Of a DNA stretch of 64,000 nt, positions 11,601 through 25,272 are shown in pieces. The notes under the pieces were generated by a model. That model did not search any database. It saw nothing but the letters and a program-made list of their open reading frames with translations, and was not told the origin of the DNA. Positions within the stretch are counted from its first letter, which is position 1; the number at the start of each line of letters is the position of its first letter. The position numbers were made by a program, and so were the translations under genes. Location: positions 25,467,120 to 25,531,119 of the forward strand of contig NC_088778.1 of NCBI RefSeq assembly GCF_954871325.1, read 5' to 3'. The DNA is from Gordionus sp. m RMFG-2023 (lineage: Eukaryota; Nematomorpha; Gordioida; Chordodea; Parachordodidae).

Positions 11601-14492
11601 CTAAAACAAATAAAATAAGCAAATTTTTAACTATTACGATAAAAATATAATTTCATTTATCAATTAATTTTTTTTTCTCGCAAGCCTTGAAATATAGAAT
11701 TTTTGCCTAAACAAAATACAAAATTTGGTTTGCCAACTAAATTTGGAATTTAATATTTTAACATCCACCCAAGGGGAGGAGCACGGAGGGGGGGGGTCTA
11801 TATTAGATATCTTCGGGCACCGAACGGAACAAGGAATCTCATGTAATATATTTTAACTGACAGTGACATTTGGGTATTTACTATATTTTTAGCCGTATAA
11901 AACAAAGTTTTAGCCAAAAACTATTATTTTGGCTGGAGTTTTTCTTAAAAATATAAAAGGTAAGGTCATATTTGAAGGAAAGAAACTAATATTTAAACAC
12001 CTTAATATTAACCAATTATCTCCGACACGCGCTTGTAGATTGAGCCGACATTTAGCCAATAGTAACAGGGCCGGTCCGGAATTTCGTAAAATGATTTAAA
12101 CAAAGAATATTTTTTTTTATGCCACGTAAAAATTTTAAGGACCGAGCAAAAACGGGTCGCATTGGATAACTCGTATAACAATTTTAATGGGCCTTACCAT
12201 GCTTATCCATAATATCGAATTGTACTGAAATATTTTACGGCGACATGTATGGTTTGTAGTGCCTAAACATCGAACCCGATTTTTATAAAGGCCTACTTCG
12301 TTACTGATCTGATCATTGATTTTTTTAAAAAAGAAGTAAATAAAAATCTTAGTTTTTTAGATTTAAATCAATTTTTTTTTAAAATTCATATAAATTTTTT
12401 TAAAAAAAGGGTTGGATTTTATATGACCAAATCTCTAAACGTGGATTTATGAATACAATTTTTGAACCAACTTATTTATGTTATATCATATTTTTATTTA
12501 AAAATTACATAAAAAAGTATATTTTAAACATTTCACAAAATAAATTTGAAAAGATAGGTCTTGTTATAATATACAAAAAGGAATTTAAATATCACGATTA
12601 CAAGCAGATGATGCATAAAATATCGTGATGATGAAGAATAATATTTACATTCTGATTTAGGAATTTAAGTCAGAGGTGGGATGATTTAGAGGTTAAAAGT
12701 GTAACGAAGTGGATATAAAATATTTTAGAAATAATCAAGATAATACTCTATTAATAAGGGGCTTAGTGAAGTTAGATAAAACACAATAACAGATTGTATC
12801 CAAGAATATTTAAGTCAATGGCCACTGCTGTAAATATCAGCGGCAAAAAATAAGCAAAAGATTTGTAAAGAATGCTAAATTTTAATCTCCTTATATGTAT
12901 TTCAGTAAAATCATCAATATCCGGGTGTCCAACAATGACTGCTACACCTGATATTAATAATTAAGCATCAAACCAAATCATAAAGATTTGGTAAAATAAT
13001 GTTTTCGTCTTTCTTACTCAATATTGTCACCGATTGACAATATGGAAATGTAAAATAATCAACTCATTGGTGTATGATGCAATTTCTAGAGAAAATTTTT
13101 TTTTTTTGGCTTGGGTTAATTTAAAATTTGTTATTGTTGAAATCATTTAAAAAATTAAAGCAATTGTTAGTATTACAAATATAAGTTCAAATAAGATTTT
13201 TAAAAAAATTTAAGCTTAGGAAAGGCCACTAAATAATTCTCACTTGTTAAACTGCTAAAATAAGTTTAATTAATATTCAATTTTAAGTGAAGAATTTTGA
13301 TAATTATTATGTATAATTGAAATAAAAAAAAATTGATTTAATTTTTACAAATCACTTAATTAACTTGATTAATCTTTATTTTGAACATCCTGGCTCAAAT
13401 ATCGCTAATAAATTAGATAATTCATTACGTAAACTTTCAATGGATTAATTGTTATAATTTAAATTCATTTTTTTAAAAAAAATCTGACCAGCCCTTTTTT
13501 GTATTTTAACCCTCTATTTCTCGAGCGTCTAAACATTTATTGTAGAAAAAATAAATTGGCTATTTTAGAAGAAAAAATTCCAAAACGTGCATAAATATGT
13601 TAATATTATAATTTGCAGTTCATGAACTAAATCATCTGATGCACATATTTATTTACGAGAAAATTTATTACATTTTTTGTGGTATTTGGGCATAATTTGA
13701 AAGAAAGAAAGAAAAAAATGAAAGAAAGGAAAGAGAAAGAATGTTTGGCGCGATCCGACTTCGAACATTTTTTTTGTCCCGAAATAAATATAAATATTAT
13801 TTGTCAACCCAGCCCGAATTTATCAAAATATAGAAATTCCATTTTATTCCAACATAGTTTATTACACTGAACTGAAGATATATTTAAATATGATCGGCGT
13901 AATAGAGGGTTTAATTTTATTCTAGACCCTGACGGAGTTAGCAATTTATTTAAAAATAATTTCTTTTTTTTTAGAATAAACCCAGATTTTGAAAATCATA
14001 TTATTCGAGGTGCGGGCCGAGCCTGTGGGTCTCCGATTTTTATTTATGCATTTTAAATAAAAAAAATTTAATCAATGATTATTCTTAATTTTTTTTAAAA
14101 ATTAAAAATAAATAATACGTGATTTTTTTTTTTTAAAAATAACATCATCCTATAATCTTCATAAATTACTAATCTTGTTCCAAAAAAAAACATAAATTGA
14201 GAAGGAAATAGAATTTACCTTTTGCGATTTTAATAAAAAAAAATTTTATTGTAAATATTTATACAAATCTATTATTTTTAAAGATAACTTTAAAAAAAAT
14301 TCCCGTTATAATTTATTTATTAATCGTATACCAAAAAAATATAATTTATTTTATCGGGAGATAAGCGAATTTTAATCATACCATATTTTATGTTTTATAG
14401 CTAAAAAAAATTTTTTTATGTGATTTTTCATTAGAGCCATTTATTTCTAAAAGTTTTTATACGAAAAAAATTAATATCTAATATTCTCAAAG
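8641..14492. other. Non-coding stretch upstream of the carbonic anhydrase
   Basis: No exon is convincingly visible. The first exon of the carbonic anhydrase must lie here or further left but was not recognised. The stretch contains decayed CAGAGATCTG-family copies (9937-10165, 10870-11238), a TAGTGTTGTT-family copy (10692-10870) and a G-rich run at 11785-11797. Two related segments, at 9960-10030 and 12070-12200, share an ACTCG...AACATTTTAA-like block. Confidence 0.5.
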
Positions 14493-17400
14493 GTGAAAAG
14501 ATGTGGGAAAAACGCTACCCACTTTCTCACGGTAGATTCCAGTCCCCAATCAATATCGTCACCAATAAGGCTCAATACGATCCCTACTTGGACAAAGATA
14601 ATCCTTTAACGTTTACTTATAGAAAACTTCGGAATTTCAACATTTTGAATGACGGAACCACGCTCAAAGTAAACCCTCTCATCAAAGATTTAGGTAACTT
14701 TTAATATATAACCTTTAAGATTTAATCAGTTGAGCATTGTTTAGAAATTTAAAAAAAAAGGAAGAAATAATTAAGCACCCCACCTCCTCTTTTAATGTAT
14801 CAATTTTAGACCATTTTTTGAGCAGATTTTTTTAAATTTCGAAATATTGAATTTTTTCAAAATTGTATCCTTAATTCTAGCGTGTTTAAAATACACACTT
14901 TTATGATTTTCAAAAAATTTTATCATGAAATTTTGAACATATTATTTTGAATTAATATTAGTGTTTTGTTTTAATAAATGGAAAAGGGAACTCTAAAATT
15001 AACGGCATAATTGTCTGATTTATAAGGTAGGCATTTTATGCATCCTGAAATACATTTTCGGAAATCAGATTTTTTGGCGAAAATTTAAAAAAAAATATGC
15101 TCAAAAAAATGATAAGTTGAAAAAATAGCACATTGACTGAAAGTTCCGATCATATTCCTATAAACTATTATTGTTGATAAATTAGTCAAAGTTGAGGTTA
15201 AAATCTTGGTCAAATTAGGAGTTTCCCAAATTAGACAAGTTTTACTGATATTGGTTTTGTGTAATTCTTAAGATTGCACTATGTATCATGGAATCTTATT
15301 AAATAATAAAATAATTTTTAAAATATATTTTTTTTAAATTTTTAAAGTTAATTTGAGCATAATAAGATATGAACTATTATTTCTGATTATTTATACTTTT
15401 AAATTTCAATTGATGGGAAAATATAGACAATTAAATTAAATGTATGAAACTTTAAACTTACATTGCTATTAATAATTTTCAAATAATGAAACTTGTGTAT
15501 TTGAACATATTTTTTATATGTTAAACTTGCGCATTTGAGCATAATATTTTGACCATTGTTTCTGATTATTTATCCGTAATAATGTACAAATAGTGTAGTG
15601 TGTTAAAATAAATGAGACACGAGTCAGTTTAAAAATAAAAGGTTTCGAAAGTTTGGGATGCTACTATCCTTTATTTAGTAGTCCAGGTAATTACGACAAT
15701 TATCCATGTAAGGAATTTTACTAAAAACGTAAATATTTAAGCAATGGAAGTAAAAGTATTAATTTATTTAAATAAAAATAATTAAAAAAGTAATTTTGCC
15801 AGAAAGTTAAAAATAAATTATCATTTATCAAGAAGGGTTCTCTTCCACCAAGTTTCGAGTTGCGTAAGAAACACAACACTAACAAAACCTAAATTTATAA
15901 CATTCATAATTTAAAAAGTATACTTATGATCACGGTTCGATTTTTAAAAAACTGCTGACCCAATACTTTCGCTAAGAAATTACGCAAGCCAGGAGATTTT
16001 GGACATCTATATATTATTTTGCCTAAAATTTTAATTTAAAATCAGCTGAATCCGTTTAGCAGTACTACATGAAACGGAATTTGTGAAATGTAATATTTAA
16101 TGTCGTATTGGGATCTAGAATCCATGAAGATTTTATTCTTTTTAATTTTTAAATCATTTGCTGATAATGATTTTTGAATTAATGGTGCTTTTAAACGGCC
16201 CGATTTGAGTCGATATGTAAAAACGGCTAACTCAATATTTTAGCCAGAAAAATATAGCACGAACCTGGAGATTTTGCCAATAGTCCAAACCTATGTGCCA
16301 TCTATGACTAAAATTGGCTAAGACATTGTATTAGTCGTTTTTAAAATCGGCTCAAACAAGCCGTTTAACAACACACTAAATTTACCCAGACAATTTTGGC
16401 GTAAACTTTTGAATATTTGTTTAAATTTATGAAAATTAATATAGTATAATTTAAAAGTTTATGGCAAAATAAATGTCTGAAATCACAGTATGAGGTGATC
16501 TATGCCCAAATACTTTTCCGATCATATCACATTTCCCAAATTCGAAAATCGCTTTCAGTAAATGATTTAAAATGGATGGATCTTGAATTCCCATATTTCC
16601 CGATATGACATATATAATGCGCGATTCGTTAATATTCCTTTTTATTTCCTTAATTCCAGTTTGGCTTTACTAAATATATTATTACTCATCATTAATTATA
16701 TTATTTCCGTAATTATCTCTGAGGGTTTATATACCCTAATAAAGCCTATAGTGTATATATTTTTTTACAAAATATATTTTTTACGCCAGAAAACATAAAA
16801 TATGAAAAAAAGTTTTATTTTCAGTATTTTTTACCCTAAATACATAAAGCGTAGAGATTTTTTAAAAAAAAATATATCCTGTCATATATTTTCTATGTCA
16901 AAATACATGAAATGTATAACAAATAATTTTGTTGACGTCTATCAATTTCTACAATAATCGTTTTATAGATCAATTATGTTTAAATCTCTATAGTGCATCA
17001 GTAATTGTATCATGTCATTAATAAATTGTTTAATTATTTATGAATTTAATATATTATTTGTAGATTCAATATTTTAGACAACTCTCAAAATACATAGAAA
17101 TAGGCATATTGTATTTTTTTCCCCCAATAATATTGATCTAAATCTAAATATTAGCTTGAGATCCAAAAAAATATAATAGAATTTTAATTCCCGGGCTTGC
17201 CTATTAAAATTTTACTAAAATTAGGGATTGGCGATTCCTGACATTTTATATATAAATTGCCCGGCCCGTTATTTAAAAAATTTTCTTAGTCTAGGTTGGG
17301 CAGGGCCTTACAGAACTCTAATATTTACTTTAAAATATTTTTAAGAATATTTTAAGTTTTTTTGGCGTAAAAAACATTTAATGTTTTTTGGCGAAAAAAA

Positions 17401-20400
17401 TGTATTAAATTTATGCTAAGTTAGTGTTAATAGGTGTTTCTTTAAACTCAAATTTATATAAATAAATTTTTTTTAGAGAATGTCTTAATCACTAATTATA
17501 TCGAAGGGTATTAAAGGGTAAGGACGATGAATAAAAATTGTATATAGATAAAATATAAATAAAATTAATTTTTTTAGGAATGCGTTCCGAAACATGGAAC
17601 GAAATCGGGAACGAATTATAATTTTTCGGCCGTAAAGGAGCAGGATGGCCAAAAATGTCTTATGAGTCACTGCCTATAATAACGCTTTCAAGAGTTCTTG
17701 TTTTCATCTTGTTCTATAAACTTTTAACTTATATCAAATCGAATGTAATTTATACAATAAAAATGGGTAGTGAAATGGCTGAGCCGAATTTTTTAAAACG
17801 GCGAACTCAATATTTTAGTTAGAAAAATATTGCCTAAGCCCTCGAGATTTCTCTAATAGATGTCCAAACCTTTGTGCCATCCATGAGTAAAATCTTCAGG
17901 CTTGAGTGATATTCAATATTGAGTTATTTGTTTTTAAAAATCGGGTCAAATCATATCAAAACCCTTTTAATTTTATTAAAAACTGATAAAAAAAAGTAAG
18001 TTATTTTTTAAAAAATAACAAAACGTTGCATTAAATCAACAAAAAATTTTTTTTGATATCTCATTTCATTTATAAGTTTAAAATTTTATAAATTTAATTT
18101 ACTTGTCATGTTCCCGTTAGTTGAAATTTGATTAAAAATAAATAATCAGAAATGATGTGATGGTTATATTAATGATGCTCAAATATTTAAATTTAACTTA
18201 AAAAAAAATTTAAAGAAAAAAAAAGATTTATCAAACACTAAGGCAATCCAGTTTACACAGCCCAGCCAGGATTTTTTTTAAAAAAAATTTTCGAGCCATT
18301 TATTTTTAATTTTTATAGCCTAATAATGGCGTGTTAAATTATTTGGTTTTAAAATATACGTCCCGGGTATTTTTTAAAAAAAATATTTCAGGCCCGGCCC
18401 GGGTATGTTTAAAAAAATTAAAATACAGCCCGGCTCATTTACTCGGGCTTAGGGCCGGGTCTGCAGGTCTCTAATATATACCACGACCTTATTTTAAAAA
18501 AAGCTACAATATTTATATTTATTCTTTATAAGGGGTTTTAATTATTTTCATTATTATATAACAGAAATAGGAGGGGGTCCATTGGCCAATAATTATCAGC
18601 TCGACCATTTTCATTTCCACTGGGGCTACGAAAATCGCAAGGGTTCCGAACACAGAATCAATGGAAAGTCGTACGATGCAGAGGTTATATCAATTTAAAT
18701 AATAAGTTGGGGGTTAAGATGGACATTTCAATCTCTAATTGATTTTATTAACAATATGGGTAATGATGTATATATTCCACTAGATTGGCGATTCATTAAT
18801 TAAAAGTGTTCATAGATAGGAGTCAGCTGTAGATCATTTCAGTTCCCATATCGACTAAATATCTTATTTATCATTTTATGAATGCACATTAGTGTCATTT
18901 AATCGAAATGCAAACCACAAGATGCCGCTACAGCTACTATGTGTGGGTTCTTTCAAATATATTTAATGAATGAATCGCCAATCTAGTATAGTATATAATA
19001 GTGATCTGATCGGGCCCTAATTTTTCATGGCCGGGGTCCTTTAAGAAAATTTGTCCATTCCGAATGAATTTTTTCTTTATTTTTCCCGAAAAGGCCGACG
19101 CGAGATAAAAATAAAAACTATTTATTATCCGCCTAGCCCAAATTTATTGAAATAGAAAATTTTATTTTAATTGTAAAAAAAAATGGCCGCCACATTTCTT
19201 ACAAGAATTTTAAAATATATCAATTTATTTCACAAAATGAATAATATATTTAAAAATTTTAGCCCAAACCAACCTGAACCAAAATTATTTTTAAACTTGA
19301 GTATATGCATCCAGAAGTTTGGCTGACTTCATGTTTAAGGCGTGAAATCCTAGTTTTTATTTGGCTTAAAATTCTGTTACTTTTTTTTATGGTTAACATA
19401 GCGAAATGGATTGAGGAATTAATAAGTAAAGCAATAAATATTAAGGCTAACCGGAAATTTAGTTTTCCTACATTTCTCATTCTGGCATGATACCAATTTT
19501 AGCATTTTTTAAAATTATTTTTACTTTATATATCAAAATACCGATTGAAACAAAATACAAATTAAGCGTTAAACAATTAACAATAAATACTTTCAGTATA
19601 CCCGTTTAATCGTAAAATTGGCCAAAATTTTGTTGATAATTTTTTTCCGCTTTATGCTGGTTAAAAGACTCATAGGCACTACTAAAGCTTGAAATATTAG
19701 CATAGACGTGCTTCCAAAGGTTCCATCAACTTTGATGGAGATGATAATAATTATATCACACTTTTTTCTAAAAAAAGGCAAAATAAAAATAACGATGGGA
19801 AATTTAAAAATAACTAATCAGAAACTTCAACGGACGCCTCCATACCTCTCAAAAATTAAAATCACCAACCCCCTTCCCCCCCCCCCACCTATAAAATCAT
19901 GGTCACGTCCCTTCTATATGAAAATAATCAAATATAGTAACTCTTTTTTTTTATTATTAGATCCATTTTGTTCATTGGAATCACAAAGATTCTCAATCAA
20001 TCGCGGAGGCGAGTAACTATTATCAAGGCCTATGCGTGATGGGAGTTTTCTTAAAAGTAACCCAACTTAAATTTTCAAATTTTATGTATATTTTTACTTT
20101 GTTGATAGATAGGGGAAGAAAGCGCGGAGTTCGATAAAATTATTAATAATTTAAAATACGTCAGGAACTATAGGGAACATTTATTAGTGGACGAGGAATT
20201 GGACATTTTCAAATATCTTCCAAGTAAATTGTAACCACCCATAACATACAAATTATATAATTTTTTTTATTTCGATATTTCTATAAAGATGATTTAACCC
20301 AATATTGGACGTATCCTGGCTCTTTAACCACGCCGCCTTTCTTAGAAACAGTCACGTGGATTCTATTAAAAAACGCCATCGAAATATCTAGTTCTCAAGT

Positions 20401-21214
20401 CAGTAATTACATTATTTTAATCGTTTAAAAAAAACATGGTAGAGTCATTGTTGCCACTTGAAACTAATTGGGGAAAAAACAATATACTAAATTTCTTTTT
20501 AGTTTAGACCTAAAATTATATTTGTAGCTACAGAATTAATAATTTAACTGTATACCTACCATGATTTTAAACATAGACTATAGAAGGGAGTGGCAAAATG
20601 ATGCTTAACATAGCACCCATACTTTTTTTTTATTCTTGACCTCTAAATGATATTTATAAAATTTGGATGAATGCTTAAACCTATAATAAAGCACTTATAA
20701 CAAAATAAAAAAAAATATTAATTTAGCCTTTTAAAAAAATTTTTAAAGCACCTTTATATAAATTTTTAAAAAGGGTAGTGGCACCTTTTTTTAAAGATTG
20801 ATATCATCTATTGCCTATATCTTAAAAATCAAATAGTAATTTAAAATATCAAACAAAATATATTATATATAAATAAATATCCACCTAAAATTGCGTGAAA
20901 AAATAATAACTATTTATTGCCTTTGCTTTTATTTTAAAACATGTAATAGTAAAAAAAATAGGTCTTTGACTTCTTGCTTATTCACTACTCAATATAATTA
21001 TTATAAATCCTATACATACTTATAATGGTATATTATTGATTGATCAATAATGAAAGACATTAAATAACGATTTTATTTTTTATAATAGCTCGGTGAATTA
21101 TTTAATCTATACTCGAGCGATATGACGGGCGAAGGCCAGTGTCAACACATGCGAAACATTTTCAGAGATCCGCAGCCTTTAAATGGTCGAATAGTGAGAA
21201 AATCGTTTCAGTGA
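14493..21214 (+). CDS. Alpha-carbonic anhydrase, 5' exon not found
   Basis: Zinc enzyme that interconverts CO2 and bicarbonate. Six exons fit in phase: 14493-14693, 18565-18683, 19961-20056, 20109-20223, 20289-20398 and 21089-21214 (TGA). They encode about 255 residues, close to a whole alpha-CA domain; only the extreme N-terminus is missing. Visible motifs are [19 protein letters not shown] (zinc His94 and His96, human CAII numbering), GSEH (Glu106), IHFVHWN (His119) and [10 protein letters not shown] (Thr199). All three zinc ligands are kept, so this is unlikely to be a CA-related inactive protein. Two usual residues differ: the proton-shuttle position His64 is Thr (NDGTT), and Gln92 is His. 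Large introns hold MITEs. There is no C-terminal extension or GPI-like tail. A polyadenylation signal AATAAA lies at 21328. Location (secreted or cytosolic) cannot be judged without the first exon. Confidence 0.93.
14694..18564. other. Large carbonic anhydrase intron, repeat-filled
   Basis: A 3.9-kb intron with no exon visible. It holds copies of the GCCGGAATAC repeat (14998-15090, 16450-16640) and TAGTGTTGTT-family MITEs (15940-16068, 16195-16372, 17768-17960). It also holds CAGAGATCTG-family pieces (17190-17330, 18240-18478). Three MITEs of one family in 2 kb point to repeated insertion into the same intron. Confidence 0.6.
18240..18478. mobile_element. CAGAGATCTG-family MITE copy
   Basis: AT spacers alternate with CCCGGGT, GGCCCGGCCCGGG and GGGCCGGGTCTGCAGGTCTC. 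The right end matches the inverse of the family's left end. The left end is diverged and no target duplication is clear. It lies just upstream of the second identified carbonic anhydrase exon. Confidence 0.6.
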
Positions 21215-21984
21215 AAAAGAATGAATATTAGAAGGAACTTGAAAGAACAATTACATTATAATGCAATATTAGTAATCTACTATGTTGTTTTTTGTTATTG
21301 ATATAGATAGAACATAGTAATATAAATAATAAAAATTATAAAATTAGTCGCGGATTGTAAAAAAAAATACATCATTAAATTTACAAAAAAGGGGGTAAAT
21401 GATTCCCTCATTAAAACTAAATTTCGCTCTCCAGTCTAAATAATCGAGGCCCGATTATAAGTGGGTCTCTAAAAAACAATATTCTATCATATTCAAATTA
21501 ATCTGTGTTATAATTCGCGTTTTGACAGACCAACTTTATAATTTTTATCTATGAATTTTTAAAAAAATTAACGTGTCCTTTCCCCTGTGATTTATTCCAT
21601 TTATGTGATCAAATTTCTATCTAGTTAAACTATATTCGATAGTTTTATATATATGTTTTTAAATTGTAACCTATTTATAAATTATATTTATTAGAAATAA
21701 AATATTTATATAATTTATAATATGCTTATTAATATATTATATGTAGTGTTTAAGATATTAAAATAAAATATCATTTTTTTTAACAAAATTAAATGATAAG
21801 ATAATTTCAATTTAACAATAAGATGTTTATATATTGATCGAAAGTGCATTTACGATAATCAATCAATTACCATAAATTGTATCCTTAAACAAAATACAAT
21901 TATTTAAAGTTAATACATTACATTTTAATCCATAATTTGATATAAGAACATAAAATTAAGTAAAAAGGATTTTTTTAAGCTCCT
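21215..21984. other. 3' flank of the carbonic anhydrase
   Basis: Contains the likely 3' UTR with AATAAA words at 21328 and 21696. Otherwise it is AT-rich with nothing recognised. Confidence 0.5.
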
Positions 21985-23620
21985 TAGGCAGGAGGATCCA
22001 ATGAAACTGATGTAATTCGATTTATGAATGGCAATTGAGAGTCTTTGCCTAAGGTAAAAACATTCCTTGGGTCCATCAGTGATTTTATGAATAAGAGAAC
22101 CGAGTTTCTTGAAAAAGGTTAAAGCAAGGCTACTATATGTGGCTTATGTAGATGAGATTATAAGTATAAAAATGTGTTCATTGGATATTTCCAAATATTT
22201 ATTAATTTTGGATAGTCTTTGATGCCCAAGATGTTTGTGCTAAGATATGAAGGGCCTAGGGGATCTATTACAGGAATAGTGACAAACTAGAAATTGACTT
22301 CTCTTCCAAGGAATTTGGCTAATGCCATCTGGAAGTTTTCCCTCAGATCTAAAAAGATCACTAGATTCTTGGATTAATGAAATCTGCTAAGATTTAAGGG
22401 CACGTTGAATAATGGCATTACAGTGATTGTGTCTAGAAGTATGTCCTTTGCATGAACGGGATTGCAAACTATGTCGTCCCTTCGAGTCAACAGGAACATT
22501 ACATCCAGAGCAATGGTGGTTAAGGTTGGGTAATTGAGCAATTAAGACGGATTCCAATGGCATGAGTGAGTCCATTTAGTTGTAATTGAAGATTAATAGT
22601 AGGGATAGCCTCAAGGAACTCGTGTCCAGAACCATTAAGCAGTGATGAGAAGAGAGGAGGATCTAGGGGGTGCATACTTGATAATAGAGTTTCGAAGGAG
22701 CAGGCAACAACCGAGATATCCCATTCCATTTGTTTGCAAGTGGCTGATAAAGGGGTGTAAACAAGAATTCGAGATCTCCATAGATCTAATGCCTCAGTGT
22801 TTGACGAATCGTCCACAGAAGAGTGAGCGGTAACAATAGGCTTTGTTAATAAGCTATTTAAGATAAAATTTGTTAAAGCGAAATCAGAAGGAGATCTGAT
22901 GCCAAGACCGCCTAATTTTGTGAGAGAGAAGTTTGAGCCCAAGCAATTTTTTCGAACTTAAAATTTAAGATCTCTTCGGCTAGGTTATTGATTTTCGTTT
23001 CAATTCAAAAGGATCCGGATATTTAAAAACAGTAGTAGTCCTTAAAGCATATAGAATGCGCCGTTTATTGAGAAAGTTTTTTAACAGAAAAAACTACTTA
23101 AGTGAAGAAAGGAAGAGAAGGATATCGCCCAATTTGATAAGAGTATAGAATGCGCCGTTTATTGAAAAAGTTTTTTATCAGAAAAAACTACTTAAGAGAA
23201 GAAAGGAAGAGAAGGATATCGCCCAATTTGATAAGAGTCTCAAGGGTTGAAGCCAGAAAGGTGCAAACAGCTGCTGAGTGAATCAATTAATCTTGATTAA
23301 TGACTTTAAAATTGTGGGAGTTAATTTTGGAACATTTTAGTTGGATGAATTCTGTCTGGTTTGCTTTTTGAAAATTAGCCCTAAAGAAGAACCGATCTCT
23401 AAAATTTATCGATCGCTTTATTGACCTCATTGGAGCCACAGAGTATATCATCTTCTATATACCAAACATGAAGAAAGATAGGTTTTGATTGCCTTGATCA
23501 TATCGTTGATTCCGAAACAAAATATCAATGCGCCAAGAGGATCACCCTGTTGAATCCCTTCTATAGAAGGAATTTTATATGAATTAAATTGCACTATAAC
23601 AGGTTGGAGTTATTTGAATA
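21985..23620 (-). pseudogene. Dead non-LTR-type reverse transcriptase, C-terminal half
   Basis: Reading the minus strand, the order of motifs is a reverse-transcriptase block with GIQQGDPLGALIF (about 23535-23575) and the catalytic region just after it. Next come LGGLGIRSPSDFA (about 22870-22910) and a Cys/His segment with CSGCNVPVDSKGRHSLQ and GHTSRHN (about 22430-22520). Last is a tail with GKLPDGI and LRQRLSIAIHKSN down to about 21990. This arrangement recalls retroelement reverse transcriptases common in marine and parasitic invertebrates. The frame is interrupted several times and the 5' half is absent, so it is inactive. Family assignment within the non-LTR elements is uncertain. A 94-bp tandem duplication lies inside it. 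Confidence 0.75.
23051..23238. repeat. 94-bp tandem duplication
   Basis: Two adjacent copies, 23051-23144 and 23145-23238, each beginning ATAGAATGCGCCGTTTATTG. They differ at only about three positions. The duplication lies inside the dead reverse transcriptase and is much younger than the decay around it. Confidence 0.92.
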
Positions 23621-25272
23621 AAACTATTAAAAATTCTCACCTTTCTCCTATAATATACTTTTGCTTAAGATTAAAATATTAAAAGCTATATATATATTTG
23701 CTTTACTGTGTTAATCGTATTATACACCTTAATAAAGTGTCTCACTCCCTCTTATTTACCTTTATGCTATACATAAAAAGAATTTTTTTAAATATTTTAA
23801 TTTTTTAGCAATATAAATTTTTTGAAAATAATATTTGGGAAAGGATGAGCGCTTTCCCATTAGGCACTTTTGATCTGATAATGATTATTTTTAAATACAA
23901 AAATGTTATATATTATTGAAACTACTTTATTGATAAAAATAAGCCATAATGGAAAATAATTATAAAAAATTGGTAAAATTCATCAACAATTTAAACAAAT
24001 AAAGAATGGATTAAAATTGTAATAGGATCCATATGCCCAAAAAGAGCATTTACGTGTGACAAAGACCAATAAACATTTTAGATGTATTTATTATTGTTTA
24101 ATATAGTTTCTTTAGTTTTCTTGAATATTTGTCTTAATGCTGACAATTTAAAATCTTGTTGTTTCCTTAATCTTGATTTATATATTTTTACTTTTACATA
24201 ACCTAAGCTTGTTTTCTCCATAACGGCTAGCATGGACGGATTTGCATTAAATATATTAATGATTTCATCATTTGTATTTTATTAGTTGTTTCTTTTTTCT
24301 ATTATAATTTCCTACCATATTTATATTTCAATAAGCAAACATAAATTTATAAATAAAACCCAAAAAGCTCATATGAACCTCTGAAAAATACTGCAGACCC
24401 TAAATTTTTTATTCAAATAAAAAATAATTTTATATAGAATAGGATTTAATCTTTTATATAAGATATTTATAAGATAATTCAAACTTTATTATTTTTATAT
24501 TTTTTATATCAGCGTTAAAAATTTACTTAAGAGGGTATAAATCATATATAGTGTTATAAAAATTTTATATGTAATCCGATATTAAAGAATATTATAGCGC
24601 CATAAGCATGATGTTGTTATACATATTTGGTTAAAAAATTAACCATTAGAGTTGAGTACTCTAGAAGAAACCCCCCTACTCTCTATTTAGAAATGAGTGG
24701 CATGCTCAATATCTTAATTGCCTACTTTTTTGCTTACTAAAACACCAGCTAAACAGCCGTCTTGGTCGATTTAATATCTATACTTAATTGTTTTTTAGTC
24801 TAGGCTAAAAAGCTTTTGAACTAAGACATCCTATTTTAGATAGTTTTAAGTATTAGGATGGTATTTTTTTCTTTTTTTTAAATTTTTCTTTTGCTTTTTT
24901 GGTTGCTTAGTCGATACTAAATATCCAGCTAGCTACAGGTCTACCCAGGCCACGCCAGTCAGCTGTTTAGTAATGATTCAAACCAGGACACAACTCCTTT
25001 TTTAAAAAGTTAAATTTATTACTAAATCTAATTTTTTATTGCTTAACATAGATATAAAACACTCTTTTTTTATTTTATGCATGCAACATTTAATAACTAT
25101 TTTAGGGCTCTTGTATATTAGAGATTAGATATTTTAAAATACATATGATTATGAACTAAAATTAGAATTTCTTTATGTATGCTTAGAACTTAGAACTATT
25201 CTTAAAAAAATAAGTTTAAAACTCATATATAATCTTGACAAAAAATATTTATTGATAAATTTAAAATTTTAA
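23621..25272. other. Non-coding AT-rich stretch
   Basis: No gene is seen. A fragment of a CAGAGATCTG-family end (CTGCAGACCCT, about 24390-24403) is present. The likely promoter of the 25.3-kb gene lies at the right edge but no motif is distinctive. Confidence 0.5.

Noticed and set aside
22642-22833. Plus-strand frame of 63 codons
   Set aside because: Antisense to the dead reverse transcriptase, which has clear family motifs on the minus strand.
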